Assembly: GCA_035549875.1 (NCBI GenBank)
Contig: DASZPV010000077.1
Span: forward strand, 1 to 64,000
DNA from: JAKFWI01 sp035549875
GTDB lineage: Bacteria; Pseudomonadota; Alphaproteobacteria; Caulobacterales; Aquidulcibacteraceae
Direction of reading: 5' to 3'
DNA: 64,000 nucleotides
Below the pieces are notes generated by a model, which saw only the letters and a program-made list of their open reading frames with translations, was not told the origin of the DNA and did not search any database. Position 1 is the stretch's first letter. Every line of letters begins with the position of its first letter. The position numbers were made by a program, and so were the translations under genes. Below, in pieces: positions 50,398-58,814 of this stretch.

Positions 50398-50691
50398 TCA
50401 ACAGGGCTGGCCGGTCAAAGCCCGCGCCGCATGAGCGCAAGCCTCGCGCAGCGCGACATCGTCAGGTCGGGCCATGTGTTGCGCCATCTTGTGCCGGCAG
50501 GCGGCCTGGATGCCCTGCAGACCGGATAGCTCATGGGGATTGTTGCTGACGGCGTTGCAAGGATCGCGGTGTTCGCGAGCCTGTTGAATCTGAGCAGCGG
50601 ACCTGGGGATATAGCCAGGACCGGCCAACGCCGGCGTGGCCATAGCCATAATTGCCGACGCGCCGGCGACCAGTGTGAGGATCAAGCGCAT
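50398..50691 (-). CDS. Small secreted protein upstream of the cus operon
   Basis: 97 residues from ATG 50691: signal peptide (MRLILTLVAGASAIMAMATPALA), then a helical mature part with DPCNAV, QAACRHKMAQHM, REACAHAARA and a C-terminal GQPC. Four cysteines and several His/Met suggest metal or disulfide chemistry. Family not recognised. First gene of the leftward cus group, divergent from the ECF sigma gene. Confidence 0.55.
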   Translation of the reverse strand: MRLILTLVAGASAIMAMATPALAGPGYIPRSAAQIQQAREHRDPCNAVSNNPHELSGLQGIQAACRHKMAQHMARPDDVALREACAHAARALTGQPC

Positions 50692-51050
50692 GAAACTTCT
50701 CCCTGAACTCGACCGCGTCACGAGGTAAGCGCCTCGTCCAATCGCGCGGTCTCAATGATGACTTCGGGGCGCCAAGCGAGAACGATACAGGTCGAGCGCG
50801 GGGCACACGGAAGAGCAGCTCCGGCGCTCGATCGCCTATTGCCTCGAACCTGTATCGTTTGGACCTTCCGGACCGAAACCATCGAGGAGGAGCAGCCTTA
50901 GTGAACGCCTGCCTCGCCTTCGATTCTGCCTATCGAGCCCCGCGAGCCGGCAGGTTGACGGGCGCAGTTAGTCAGCCGGTGCCATCCTTGGCTTGCTGCG
51001 TTATGAGTTTGCGTTCGCGCTTGGCATCGCAAAGGGGGGCAAGGCGAGCC
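50692..51050. promoter_or_regulatory. Divergent promoter region, cus group / ECF sigma gene, with inverted repeat
   Basis: 359 bases. AACGATACAGGT at 50781-50792 and ACCTGTATCGTT at 50848-50859 are perfect 12-base arms 55 bases apart, with CGAG/CTCGA continuing the symmetry. Each arm reads outward, toward the sigma gene or the cus group, as if the same promoter element occurs twice. ECF factors often control their own gene and a divergent target, so these may be ECF-dependent promoters or operators. Nothing else is seen in the gap. Confidence 0.45.
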
Positions 51051-51602
51051 GTGAGCGTCTATGAGACCGAACTGCACGCGCTCATCGTCCGGAGTATCGA
51101 CGGCGATGATGCGGCTTATCGACAATTTCTGGAGCGGTTGAGCGCCCTCTTTCGCGCATTCTTCAGGCGCAAACTTGCGCTGCAAGGCACAGCGCACGCC
51201 GAGGATCTCGTTCAGGAAACACTGCTCGCCATCCACCTGCACCGCAAGAGCTACGATCCAAACCGGCAGATCACGTCTTGGGTGTACGCGATCGCTCGCT
51301 ACAAACTCATTGATCATTTGCGCAAGACGCCCGCCAGCCGAGAGTTCGTCCCAGTCGACGCCATTGCAGATCTTTTTTCAGAGGAGGCCGCCGACGGCGC
51401 CGATCCGGGGCTGGATATCGAGCGGCTTCTTACGCATCTGCCGGCGAAGCAAAGCACCGCAATCCGTCTGGTCAAACTTGAGCAATTGACCGCCAAGGAA
51501 GCAGCCAGCCGCATGGGCGTATCCGAGGCTGACGTGAAAATCTCCATTCATCGCGGACTCCAAAAACTGATGGCGCTCGTCGCCAAGGAAGAGACCCCAT
51601 GA
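51051..51602 (+). CDS. ECF sigma factor (NrsF-associated)
   Basis: 183-residue sigma-70 of the extracytoplasmic type. Region 2 has AHAEDLVQETLLAIHLHR and YDPNRQITSWVYAIARYKLIDHLRK; region 4 has LTAKEAASRMGVSEADVKISIHRGLQKL. GTG 51051 with AAGG six bases upstream is favoured; the frame stays open to 50859. It overlaps the following NrsF-like gene (ATGA), its likely anti-sigma. In Caulobacter SigF/NrsF responds to chromium and cadmium; a metal signal is plausible here. Confidence 0.9.
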   Translation: MSVYETELHALIVRSIDGDDAAYRQFLERLSALFRAFFRRKLALQGTAHAEDLVQETLLAIHLHRKSYDPNRQITSWVYAIARYKLIDHLRKTPASREFVPVDAIADLFSEEAADGADPGLDIERLLTHLPAKQSTAIRLVKLEQLTAKEAASRMGVSEADVKISIHRGLQKLMALVAKEETP

Positions 51603-52234
51603 AGACCGACCAACTTGTAAACGCTCTGGCGCGTGACACGGGCGCGCAGCCGCGTGGCCTGGTGGAGCGACGCATTGTGATCGCGGCCGCGATCGGCGTT
51701 GCGGCATCCGTTCTCCTTGTGCCGCTGCTGTTCGGGTTTCGTAGCGACATGGAGCACTCGATCCTGCCCGTGATGCTAAAGGCGGGCTTCGGACTGGCCG
51801 CGGCCCTAACAGCGGCCCCGCTCTTGTTTGAACTCGCGCGGCCCAATACGCGGGTGCGGCACCTCCTGCCGCCCGCCCTTCTCTTCGCTGCCGCAAGCGT
51901 AGCGATCGCGACCGTGGCATTCCTCACGGCGACGCCGGAAGGACGGATGTATGCGTGGCTCGGCGGCGGCGTACCGGAGTGCCTGTACCGCATTCCCCTA
52001 CTCGCGCTCCCCATAGCGATCACGCTTGTGTTCGCCGTGCGCGGACTCGGCGCAACACGCCCGACGCTCGCTGGCGCTGCGATCGGCGGCGTGTCGGGAA
52101 GCCTCGCCGCCATCGCCTACGCGAGTTGCTGCCCAATGGATTCGGCCCTGTATGTCGCAAGTTGGTATCTGGCCGCTATCCTGTTCTGCGCGGCTGTGGG
52201 CGGGATCATGCTCGGACGCGCATTGAAATGGTAG
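51599..52234 (+). CDS. nrsF: NrsF-like (DUF1109) membrane anti-sigma factor
   Basis: 211 residues with six hydrophobic segments and the DUF1109 order: short cytoplasmic N-terminus (MKTDQLVNALARDTG), membrane helices, and conserved cysteines in PECLYRIP and ASCCPMDSALY, the proposed metal-sensing residues. Translationally coupled to the ECF sigma gene, as in other sigma/NrsF pairs. Confidence 0.88.
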   Translation: MKTDQLVNALARDTGAQPRGLVERRIVIAAAIGVAASVLLVPLLFGFRSDMEHSILPVMLKAGFGLAAALTAAPLLFELARPNTRVRHLLPPALLFAAASVAIATVAFLTATPEGRMYAWLGGGVPECLYRIPLLALPIAITLVFAVRGLGATRPTLAGAAIGGVSGSLAAIAYASCCPMDSALYVASWYLAAILFCAAVGGIMLGRALKW

Positions 52235-52267
52235 AACGCCGGCTTTCGCGACTCCAAACGCAGCTCG

Positions 52268-52892
52268 CTACACGGCCGGTGCGGTGTGGCTCATGCCGCC
52301 GACGTGCACGAGAATAAAGACGACGCCAATCGCCGCGAGGGTTGCGATGAAAATCCATCGACCAGGCCCTCCGGCGCGAACGCTTTTGACCGCTCCCCTC
52401 CACAACACGACGGCCCAACGGCGTGACGCCGCGAGGTTTGTAAACCGCTATGAGGACGGCGGCGATGAGCACGCCGATCGCCAACGCGCCATCCATCGCC
52501 AGTTGAATGCCAAGCCGGCCCAGATGCGGGAAGCTTTCGCTCGCGCCTGCAAAACGCGCCGCCGCCTGGACCGCAGTGAATTGATGCAAGACAAGCAGAA
52601 CGCTGGCCATTAGCGCGAGTACGAGTTTGGACAGCACCCAATAATGCTTCAGCACTCCCCAAGGCGTGGTGAGCGCTTGGAGCAAGCCGCTCACAAGCGT
52701 CATCAGGGCAAGCGGAATGATCACATTCGAGCCGATGATGTTCATGCCGAGATAAGCGGCGCGCGCCACGGCGGCGTCGCGACCCCACAATCCCGCGAGA
52801 CTCAACGCCAGAAAAGCCGCGACTGAACCAAGCCACGCCACAGAGAGCATGATATGAATGGCGAGCAAAAGCCTGCGGACAGGTGCGGACAT
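52268..52892 (-). pseudogene. Four-helix membrane protein (DUF2269-like), frameshifted near the 3' end
   Basis: From ATG 52892 (MSAPVRRLLLAIHIM) the frame encodes four hydrophobic helices up to YKPRGVTPLGRR. It then becomes Arg-rich and runs antisense into nrsF. One other frame over the same bases restores a sensible end: GRWIFIATLAAIGVVFILVHVGG, then MSHTAPAV and a stop at 52270-52268. A missing base around 52401-52412 would explain this. Either the gene has a recent frameshift or the read has an error. Function unknown; divergent from a TetR gene. Confidence 0.65.
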
Positions 52893-52990
52893 GGGGCGCC
52901 TCCAACGCCGCCAAACTGTTTCCTGACTCTCCGCCGGTCCAACACTTTTCGCGGACACATCTGCGCGAATGTCTTTCTAGAGAGGGCGTC

Positions 52991-53551
52991 GTGACGCACG
53001 CAACTATCGATCGGCGGTCGGCGAGCACGCGGGCAAAACTTGAGCAGGCGCACCTCGCCTTGATCCATGCGCGCGGCTACGAAGCCATCAATGTCCAAGA
53101 CATCTGCGCCGCAGCCGGGGTTAGCCGTTCGGCCTTCTACACCCACTATGCCGACAAGGATGATCTGAAACGTTCCGGTCTCGATTGCTTGCGGCGCGAG
53201 CTTGAGTCGGCGCAACGCAGGCCAGGCGCAGCGCCCTTTGCGTTCACCCGCGCCCTCTTTCGTCATGCGCGCGAGCACCTCGATCTTTATCGCAGTCTCG
53301 GCGACGGAAACGGACGCGCCATCGCGCTCGGCGCTATTCGCGAGATGCTCGAAGCGCTGGCGCGCAAGGAGTTCGCGGCCGACGCCTCGCCCGAGTTGCG
53401 AGAGGCCAAGGTCCAAATGGCCGTCGGCGCGTGCTTGGGCTTGTTGACGTGGTGGCTCGACACGGGCTGCAAACAGCTCACATCGGAAGAGATCGACGCT
53501 GTGTACCAGCGCCTTGTCATGCACAGCGCCACGGCAATGCCGCCACGCTAA
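52991..53551 (+). CDS. TetR-family transcriptional regulator
   Basis: 186 residues. N-terminal HTH in INVQDICAAAGVSRSAFYTHYADKDDLKR (about residues 34-62) and a helical C-terminal ligand domain. GTG 52991 with AGAGGG upstream is preferred; the frame runs open to 52883. Divergent from the damaged membrane gene by 98 bases, which it may control. Ligand unknown. Confidence 0.85.
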   Translation: MTHATIDRRSASTRAKLEQAHLALIHARGYEAINVQDICAAAGVSRSAFYTHYADKDDLKRSGLDCLRRELESAQRRPGAAPFAFTRALFRHAREHLDLYRSLGDGNGRAIALGAIREMLEALARKEFAADASPELREAKVQMAVGACLGLLTWWLDTGCKQLTSEEIDAVYQRLVMHSATAMPPR

Positions 53552-53724
53552 GCCCTCGTTCGCGAGGGATATTCGCATATGGTGCGTAAGATTCTTCTTG
53601 ATCCCCACGCGATCGCGAGCCCGAGTTCGCAACCCGTTGAGCCAATGCCGGAACCGCCGCCTATCCGCAGGGTTTGAGGCATAAGCTGCGCGTCCCGCAG
53701 CCAGCCTCACGATCGGAGCGAGCG

Positions 53725-54189
53725 ATGGACCATCACGAAGCCCAACACGGCCAGCCCTATCGCAAGCTGGCCCTCATGACGGCTCTATCGTTCGTCTCAA
53801 TGTACATTTTGATGTACGCGATGGTGGACCAGTTCGCGAATGTCGTGCCGAATCTCAACCAGTTTTATATGGCGGCGCTCATGACCGCCCCGATGGTGGC
53901 GATCGAGCTTGCCCTGATGGGCGCGATGTATCCCTCAAAGCGGACAAACCTGTCCCTCCTGGCCGCCGCCGCGATAGTGCTTGTCGGCGCATTTGGATTG
54001 ATCCGGACGCAGGGCGCCATCGGCGATCGCGAATTTTTGCGGTCGATGATCCCGCATCACGCCGGCGCGGTGTTGATGTGCGAGCACGCACAAATCACGG
54101 ATGCCGATATCCGCACGTTGTGCGCTTCAATCGTCACGAGCCAGCGCGAGGAAATTGCCCAAATGAAAGCGCTCCTCGCACGCCAGTAG
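53725..54189 (+). CDS. DUF305-family membrane protein
   Basis: 154 residues: His-rich start (MDHHEAQHGQPY), three hydrophobic helices, then REFLRSMIPHHAGAVLMCEHAQ and SQREEIAQMKALL, the DUF305 signature with His/Met residues able to bind metal. DUF305 genes often accompany copper resistance genes. GGAG lies upstream of ATG 53725. It converges on the copper ATPase gene. Confidence 0.82.
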   Translation: MDHHEAQHGQPYRKLALMTALSFVSMYILMYAMVDQFANVVPNLNQFYMAALMTAPMVAIELALMGAMYPSKRTNLSLLAAAAIVLVGAFGLIRTQGAIGDREFLRSMIPHHAGAVLMCEHAQITDADIRTLCASIVTSQREEIAQMKALLARQ

Positions 54190-54262
54190 AGCGGCGTGAG
54201 CGCCCTATGGCCCAAGGCCGGCGTATAAGTCCGTCGCTCATGCGTCGCTTCATTATCCAGGC

Positions 54263-56668
54263 TCACACTTTCACCGCGCCCAATCGCAGCGAATTGGCGA
54301 TCACCGAGACTGACGACAGCGCCATCGCAGCCGCGGCGATCATCGGCGACAGAAGATCACCCGTGAGCGGATAGAGCGCACCCGCCGCGATCGGAATGCC
54401 CGCCACATTGTACGCGAACGCGAAGAAGAGATTTTGGCGGATATTGCCCATCGTCGCTTTTGAGATAGAGCGTGTGCGCACGATGCCGCCAAGATCGCCT
54501 TTAAGCAGCGTCACGCCGGCGCTTTCCATCGCCACGTCCGTGCCGGTGCCCATGGCGATCCCGACATCCGCCGCGGCCAAAGCCGGCGCGTCATTAACGC
54601 CATCTCCGGCCATGGCGACCACGCGCCCCTCGCTTTTGAGACGCTCGACGATCTGCGACTTGTCCTTCGGCAAGACTTCCGCCTCTACGGTATCGAGGCC
54701 GAGTTTCCGCGCGACCGCTTCCGCGGTGGTGCGATTGTCGCCAGTCAGCATCACCAACTTGATGCCTTGAGCACGCAGCGCCGCCAGCGCATCCGGCGTT
54801 GTGGGCTTTATCGGATCGGCGATGGCGAACACGCCCCGCGCGACCCCATCGACCGCGACGTAGATCGCCGTCGCGCCATCCGCACGCATCTTTTCCGCAG
54901 CCTCGGACAAAGCGCTTGTTTCAATGCCGAGTTCGGCAAGGTAGCGTTCGGCTCCAAGCGAGACCTTTCTGCCTTCAACAACACCGACAACGCCTTTGCC
55001 AGTCGGTGAGTCGAATTCCGTGGGCTCCGAAAGCTTAAGTTTTCGATCCGTCGCCGCAGCCACGATCGCTTGTGCAAGCGGGTGTTCGCTACGATTCTCA
55101 AGACTTGCCGCAAGCCGCAACGTCTCAGCCTCATCGGCGACGCTGACATGTATTTCCGTAACGGCGGGTTTGCCGGCTGTGAGCGTGCCCGTTTTATCGA
55201 GCACAAGCGTATCGACCTTCTCAAACCGCTCCAGCGCTTCGGCGCTCTTGATCAACACGCCAGCCTGCGCCCCACGGCCGACGCCCGCCATGATGGACAT
55301 CGGCGTCGCCAATCCGAGCGCGCACGGACAAGCGATGATCAGCACGGATACCGCTGCAATCAGACCATAGACGAAGCGAGGCTCCGCACCGATCAGCGCC
55401 CAGATGATGAAAGCGAGAACGGCCACACCGATCACCGCTGGAACGAACCAGCCGGACACCTGGTCGGCCATGCGCTGGATTGGCGCGCGCGAGCGCTGCG
55501 CATCCGCCACCATCTGCACGATCTGCGAGAGCATCGTATCGCGCCCGACGCGTTCTGCTTCGATGACAAGCGCACCCGTCTGATTCAACGTGCCGCCGAT
55601 CACCTTATCGCCGACGCTGCGGGTCACCGGCATGGATTCACCCGTCACCATCGATTCATCGATTGTGGAGCGGCCATCGCGCACGAGCCCGTCGACCGGC
55701 ACTTTCTCGCCAGGCCTGACCCGCAAACGATCGCCGACAAGAATTTCGTCGAGCGAGACCTCTTCCTCTGCGCCGTCCGTAATGCGTCGCGCCGTTTTCG
55801 GCGCCAGATCAAGGAGAGCGCGAATGGCGCCGCTGGTGCGCTCGCGCGCCTGCAACTCCAATACCTGCCCCAACAACACGAGCACCGTGATGACTGCGGC
55901 CGCCTCAAAATACACCGAGACGACACCGTGCGGATCGCGAAACTGCGCCGGAAACGCCGCTGGGGCCAATGTCGCAATTACGCTATAGGTCCAAGCCACG
56001 CCCGTACCGAGCGCGATTAGGGTGAACATGTTGAGGTGGCGGGTCTTGAGCGACGCCCAACCTCGCTCGAAAAATGGCCAGCCGCCCCACAGCACGACAG
56101 GCGTCGCAAGCAGGAGCTGAAGCCACGGATTGATCGTCGGCGCCACCAGGCGATCAATCCCGACCAGATGACGCCCCATTTCAAGCGCGAGCACCGGCAC
56201 TGCGACAGCCGCGCTGACGACAAATCGACGGCGCATGTCTACGAGTTCGGGATTGGGGCCCGAGTCCGCGCTTGGCAGCATCGGCTCCAGCGCCATACCG
56301 CATATCGGGCACGAGCCGGGACCGTCGCGCACGATCTCGGGGTGCATCGGACAGGTCCACTTGGCCCCAGTCGGCACGCTCTTTGGATGAATTGCCGCGC
56401 CGCCGTGCGCGTGCCCATGATGCGCGTGATCTCCCTTTGCGCCGCCTTCTGAAGAACAGCATGAATGATCGTTCGCTGGGCGCACATACTTCGCAGGGTC
56501 GGCTTCAAACTTCGCCTTGCAACCGGCGCTGCAAAACAGAACTTCCTCACCGTCGTGCATCAATCGATGCGGCGTGTCGGGCTTGGGCGTCATGCCGCAA
56601 ACCGGATCGCGCTTAGCCTGATCACCGGCATGGGCGGCGTGATGATCATGAGGCGATTGTGTGTTCAT
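54263..56668 (-). CDS. copA: Copper-translocating P1B-type ATPase
   Basis: 801 residues. N-terminal YHS domain (DPVCGMTPK...EVLFCSAGCKAKFEADPAKYV), a His-rich linker, a heavy-metal-binding segment WTCPMHPEIVRDGPGSCPICGM, then eight transmembrane helices with the metal-gating ACPCALGLATP near residue 450, phosphorylation motif DKTGTLTAG near 490 and AGDGVNDAPALAAADVG. Exports Cu(I) from the cytoplasm. Its promoter carries a CueR-type site with TTGACC and a 19-base spacer. Confidence 0.95.
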   Translation of the reverse strand: MNTQSPHDHHAAHAGDQAKRDPVCGMTPKPDTPHRLMHDGEEVLFCSAGCKAKFEADPAKYVRPANDHSCCSSEGGAKGDHAHHGHAHGGAAIHPKSVPTGAKWTCPMHPEIVRDGPGSCPICGMALEPMLPSADSGPNPELVDMRRRFVVSAAVAVPVLALEMGRHLVGIDRLVAPTINPWLQLLLATPVVLWGGWPFFERGWASLKTRHLNMFTLIALGTGVAWTYSVIATLAPAAFPAQFRDPHGVVSVYFEAAAVITVLVLLGQVLELQARERTSGAIRALLDLAPKTARRITDGAEEEVSLDEILVGDRLRVRPGEKVPVDGLVRDGRSTIDESMVTGESMPVTRSVGDKVIGGTLNQTGALVIEAERVGRDTMLSQIVQMVADAQRSRAPIQRMADQVSGWFVPAVIGVAVLAFIIWALIGAEPRFVYGLIAAVSVLIIACPCALGLATPMSIMAGVGRGAQAGVLIKSAEALERFEKVDTLVLDKTGTLTAGKPAVTEIHVSVADEAETLRLAASLENRSEHPLAQAIVAAATDRKLKLSEPTEFDSPTGKGVVGVVEGRKVSLGAERYLAELGIETSALSEAAEKMRADGATAIYVAVDGVARGVFAIADPIKPTTPDALAALRAQGIKLVMLTGDNRTTAEAVARKLGLDTVEAEVLPKDKSQIVERLKSEGRVVAMAGDGVNDAPALAAADVGIAMGTGTDVAMESAGVTLLKGDLGGIVRTRSISKATMGNIRQNLFFAFAYNVAGIPIAAGALYPLTGDLLSPMIAAAAMALSSVSVIANSLRLGAVKV

Positions 56669-56719
56669 GGCCTATACGCGGCAGACCGCGCTCCTGTTTT
56701 ATCTTGAAACACAGCCTGC

Positions 56720-56743
56720 ACCTTCCCATAATGGGAAGGTCAA
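56720..56743 (-). promoter_or_regulatory. CueR-type promoter/operator of the copper ATPase gene
   Basis: A perfect 21-base palindrome at 56720-56740 (ACCTTCCCAT, central A, ATGGGAAGGT). On the minus strand the -35 box TTGACC (56743-56738) is followed by exactly 19 bases to CAGGCT at the -10 position. Long 19-base spacers with ACCTTCC/GGAAGGT dyads are the mark of MerR/CueR-activated promoters such as E. coli PcopA. It lies between the ATPase gene and the divergent cueR gene. Confidence 0.8.
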
Positions 56744-56773
56744 CCCGGAAAATTCGCGCGAGAAAACAGGACC

Positions 56774-57187
56774 ATGAATATTGGTGAGGCCGCCGAGCGG
56801 TCCGGCGTTTCCGCCAAGATGATCCGCTACTATGAAAGCGTCGAATTGCTGAAACCGGCTGCGCGACGCGGCAACGGCTATCGGGACTATGGCGAGGCCG
56901 ATGTATCGGTGCTGCAATTCATTCGCCGAACGCGCGACCTCGGCTTCTCGCTGGAAGAGGTGGGCGCGCTCTTGGCGCTTTGGCGCGACAAACGGCCGTC
57001 GCGCGAAGTCAAGCGGCTTGCCGAAGCGCATATCGAAGATCTTGAGCGTCGCATGAAGGAAATGCGAGCAGTTGTGCGAACGCTGCGCGACCTCGCGCAG
57101 CATTGCCGCGGAGACGAGAGATCCGACTGCCCTATCCTTGACGATTTGGCTACGCCGCGATCTGCACGCCGCAAGCCGCATCAGTGA
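56774..57187 (+). CDS. cueR: CueR-type MerR-family copper regulator
   Basis: 137 residues. HTH MNIGEAAERSGVSAKMIRYYESVELL, then FIRRTRDLGFSLEEVGALLALW and a dimer helix. The metal-binding loop has two cysteines in CRGDERSDCPIL, as in CueR/HmrR that sense Cu(I). Divergent from the copper ATPase gene, with the CueR-type operator between them. Its 3' end overlaps the DUF2933 gene by seven bases. Confidence 0.92.
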   Translation: MNIGEAAERSGVSAKMIRYYESVELLKPAARRGNGYRDYGEADVSVLQFIRRTRDLGFSLEEVGALLALWRDKRPSREVKRLAEAHIEDLERRMKEMRAVVRTLRDLAQHCRGDERSDCPILDDLATPRSARRKPHQ

Positions 57188-57399
57188 CAGCCGGCGCTGT
57201 GTTCCCGCTTCTTTTGCCGGGCCTCGTCGGCGCTAAGCGCTTGTCCGTGACGGCGGTGGATGAACAGATGCATCAAGGGGCACGCTAGAAACAGAAGATA
57301 AGGCTCCAGGCCAAGCGCATGGCGCCAATGCTCGCTGAGCACATAAAAGGCCCCGCCCGCCACGATCGCGGTCACGAGAATGATTAAGAAATTGCGCAT
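57181..57399 (-). CDS. DUF2933 small membrane protein
   Basis: 72 residues from ATG 57399: one or two hydrophobic segments (MRNFLIILVTAIVAGGAFYVL; PYLLFLACPLMHLFIHRRHG) and a charged tail ending GCH. LLFLACPLMHLFIH with nearby Cys/His/Met is the DUF2933 signature; such proteins travel with copper resistance genes. Function unknown. Confidence 0.8.
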   Translation of the reverse strand: MRNFLIILVTAIVAGGAFYVLSEHWRHALGLEPYLLFLACPLMHLFIHRRHGQALSADEARQKKREHSAGCH

Positions 57400-57477
57400 G
57401 ACGTTCTCACTTTCATGCAGAACTGTCGTTTGTCGACGCAAGAATGGGACGGACCGATCGCAAGACCTTGATTACGA

Positions 57478-57957
57478 TCATCCCTGCGCGGCGTAACGCG
57501 TAAATATTTCCTGCTTCCCATCTGCACGAAATGCGTAAACGTCGTAAGCGACCCGTCCGCCGTCCTCCCGCTCCATGCCAGGCGAGCCGGCCGGCATGCC
57601 GCGTACAGCAAGTCCTTTGATACCCGATGGGCGCTTTCGCAATAGCCGAAGGACGTCTTCGACTGGCACATGGCCCTCGATGACATAGTCGTCGACCTCG
57701 GCGGTATGGCAGGATGTAAGGCTTGCCGGAACACCCAGCCGGCGCTTAAGCGCCGGCATGTCCGGTTCATCGCGCATGATGGCAGTAAATCGGCCGGAGC
57801 GCTGCGTCAGTGTCATCCAGCCCTTGCAGCACCCGCAGCCAGGGTCCCGACTGATGGCGAGCGTATAGACCTTAGGCGTCGGCGCGCAGGCGATGGCGCT
57901 CCCGAGTACAGCTCCCACGGCGCTAACTCGCAACATGTGGCGCCGACTAAGCGTCAT
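57478..57957 (-). CDS. DUF411 exported metal-binding protein
   Basis: 159 residues with a signal or lipoprotein leader (MTLSRRHMLRVSAVGAVLGSAIACA), then the DUF411 core: SRDPGCGCCKGWM, SCHTAEVDDYVIEGHVP, GIKGLAVRGMPAGSPGME, and VYAFRADGKQEIF. The CGCC and Cys/His motif suggests metal binding; the family is associated with copper and silver resistance. Confidence 0.87.
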   Translation of the reverse strand: MTLSRRHMLRVSAVGAVLGSAIACAPTPKVYTLAISRDPGCGCCKGWMTLTQRSGRFTAIMRDEPDMPALKRRLGVPASLTSCHTAEVDDYVIEGHVPVEDVLRLLRKRPSGIKGLAVRGMPAGSPGMEREDGGRVAYDVYAFRADGKQEIFTRYAAQG

Positions 57958-58107
57958 AGCGACGGCGCCTTTCCAAATTCCAGGGCGAGGTACATGCCCA
58001 GAATACGCATGCCCCCTCTCAATCCCTCAGACTCGGGCTTCCAGCTTTGAGGGGTTGTGACATTGTGTGCGTAAAAGAGATAAAACTACCAGGCGGCGGT
58101 GACTGAT

Positions 58108-58377
58108 ATGCTTGATGAATTGCTGAAGCGTCTGCGTGCACAACCGATCGACCGTCGGCTCGATCAGCTCGAACCGGCGGTTTGGGCCCGTATCGATGCG
58201 GCGCGCCGGGCGGAACGCGTTAGCGCCGCCTGGGGATGGCGCTCCGCCCTTGCGGCCACCATGCTGACATTCGGCGTCGTATCCGCTAGCCTGGCGGGAG
58301 CCACTCCGGAAGAGACCTCGCCGTTTGCCATTCACGCATCGCTTGCTCCCGCGACCCTGATTGAGGGCGCGCCATGA
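58108..58377 (+). CDS. Small membrane protein, candidate CnrY-like anti-sigma
   Basis: 89 residues from ATG 58108 (a GTG at 58099 adds three). A cytoplasmic helix (MLDELLKRLRAQPIDRRLDQLEPAVWARI), one transmembrane helix (ALAATMLTFGVVSASLAG) and a short periplasmic tail. It precedes a CnrX-like sensor and an ECF sigma gene with four-base overlaps, the cnrYXH order. The anti-sigma role is inferred from layout; sequence similarity to CnrY is not evident. Confidence 0.6.
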   Translation: MLDELLKRLRAQPIDRRLDQLEPAVWARIDAARRAERVSAAWGWRSALAATMLTFGVVSASLAGATPEETSPFAIHASLAPATLIEGAP

Positions 58378-58814
58378 CGCCGCCTGTGCGCGGACTATTG
58401 CTGACCTTTGCGCTAGCGCTGATTGCTGGCTTCGCGGGCGTCGGCATTGGCAAATTCGTTTTTCAGCCGCCACACAACGCGCCGACACTGCACGAGGTCA
58501 TCCACAACAGGCTTAACCTCACGCCAGCGCAATTGCAACGCATAGAAGGCATTGAAAGTGACTATCGCACGCGCCGGAAAGCTTATGAAAAGGAGATGCG
58601 CGCGGCCAACGCCGAACTCGCCGCCGCTATTCGCGACGAGCACGGCTACGGCCCTAAAGTGACGTCTGCGGTGGGCCGTTTCCACAATGCTATGGGCGGC
58701 CTCCAGACGGCGATGCTCCAGCATGTTTTCGCGATGAGGGCTGAGCTGACGCCGGCGCAGAAAGAGATTTTCGACAATACGGTGATGTCGGCGCTTACCG
58801 CTGAGGAGCCATGA
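58374..58814 (+). CDS. Periplasmic heavy-metal sensor, CnrX-like
   Basis: 146 residues: one N-terminal membrane helix (LLLTFALALIAGFAGVGIGKF) and an all-helical periplasmic domain with HEVIHNRLNLTPAQLQRIEGIESDYRTRRKAYEKEMRAANAELAAAI and a late Met/His helix, matching the CnrX/Spy-like fold that binds Ni/Co/Cu. Overlaps both neighbours. Would signal through the small membrane protein to release the ECF factor. Confidence 0.8.
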   Translation: MTPPVRGLLLTFALALIAGFAGVGIGKFVFQPPHNAPTLHEVIHNRLNLTPAQLQRIEGIESDYRTRRKAYEKEMRAANAELAAAIRDEHGYGPKVTSAVGRFHNAMGGLQTAMLQHVFAMRAELTPAQKEIFDNTVMSALTAEEP

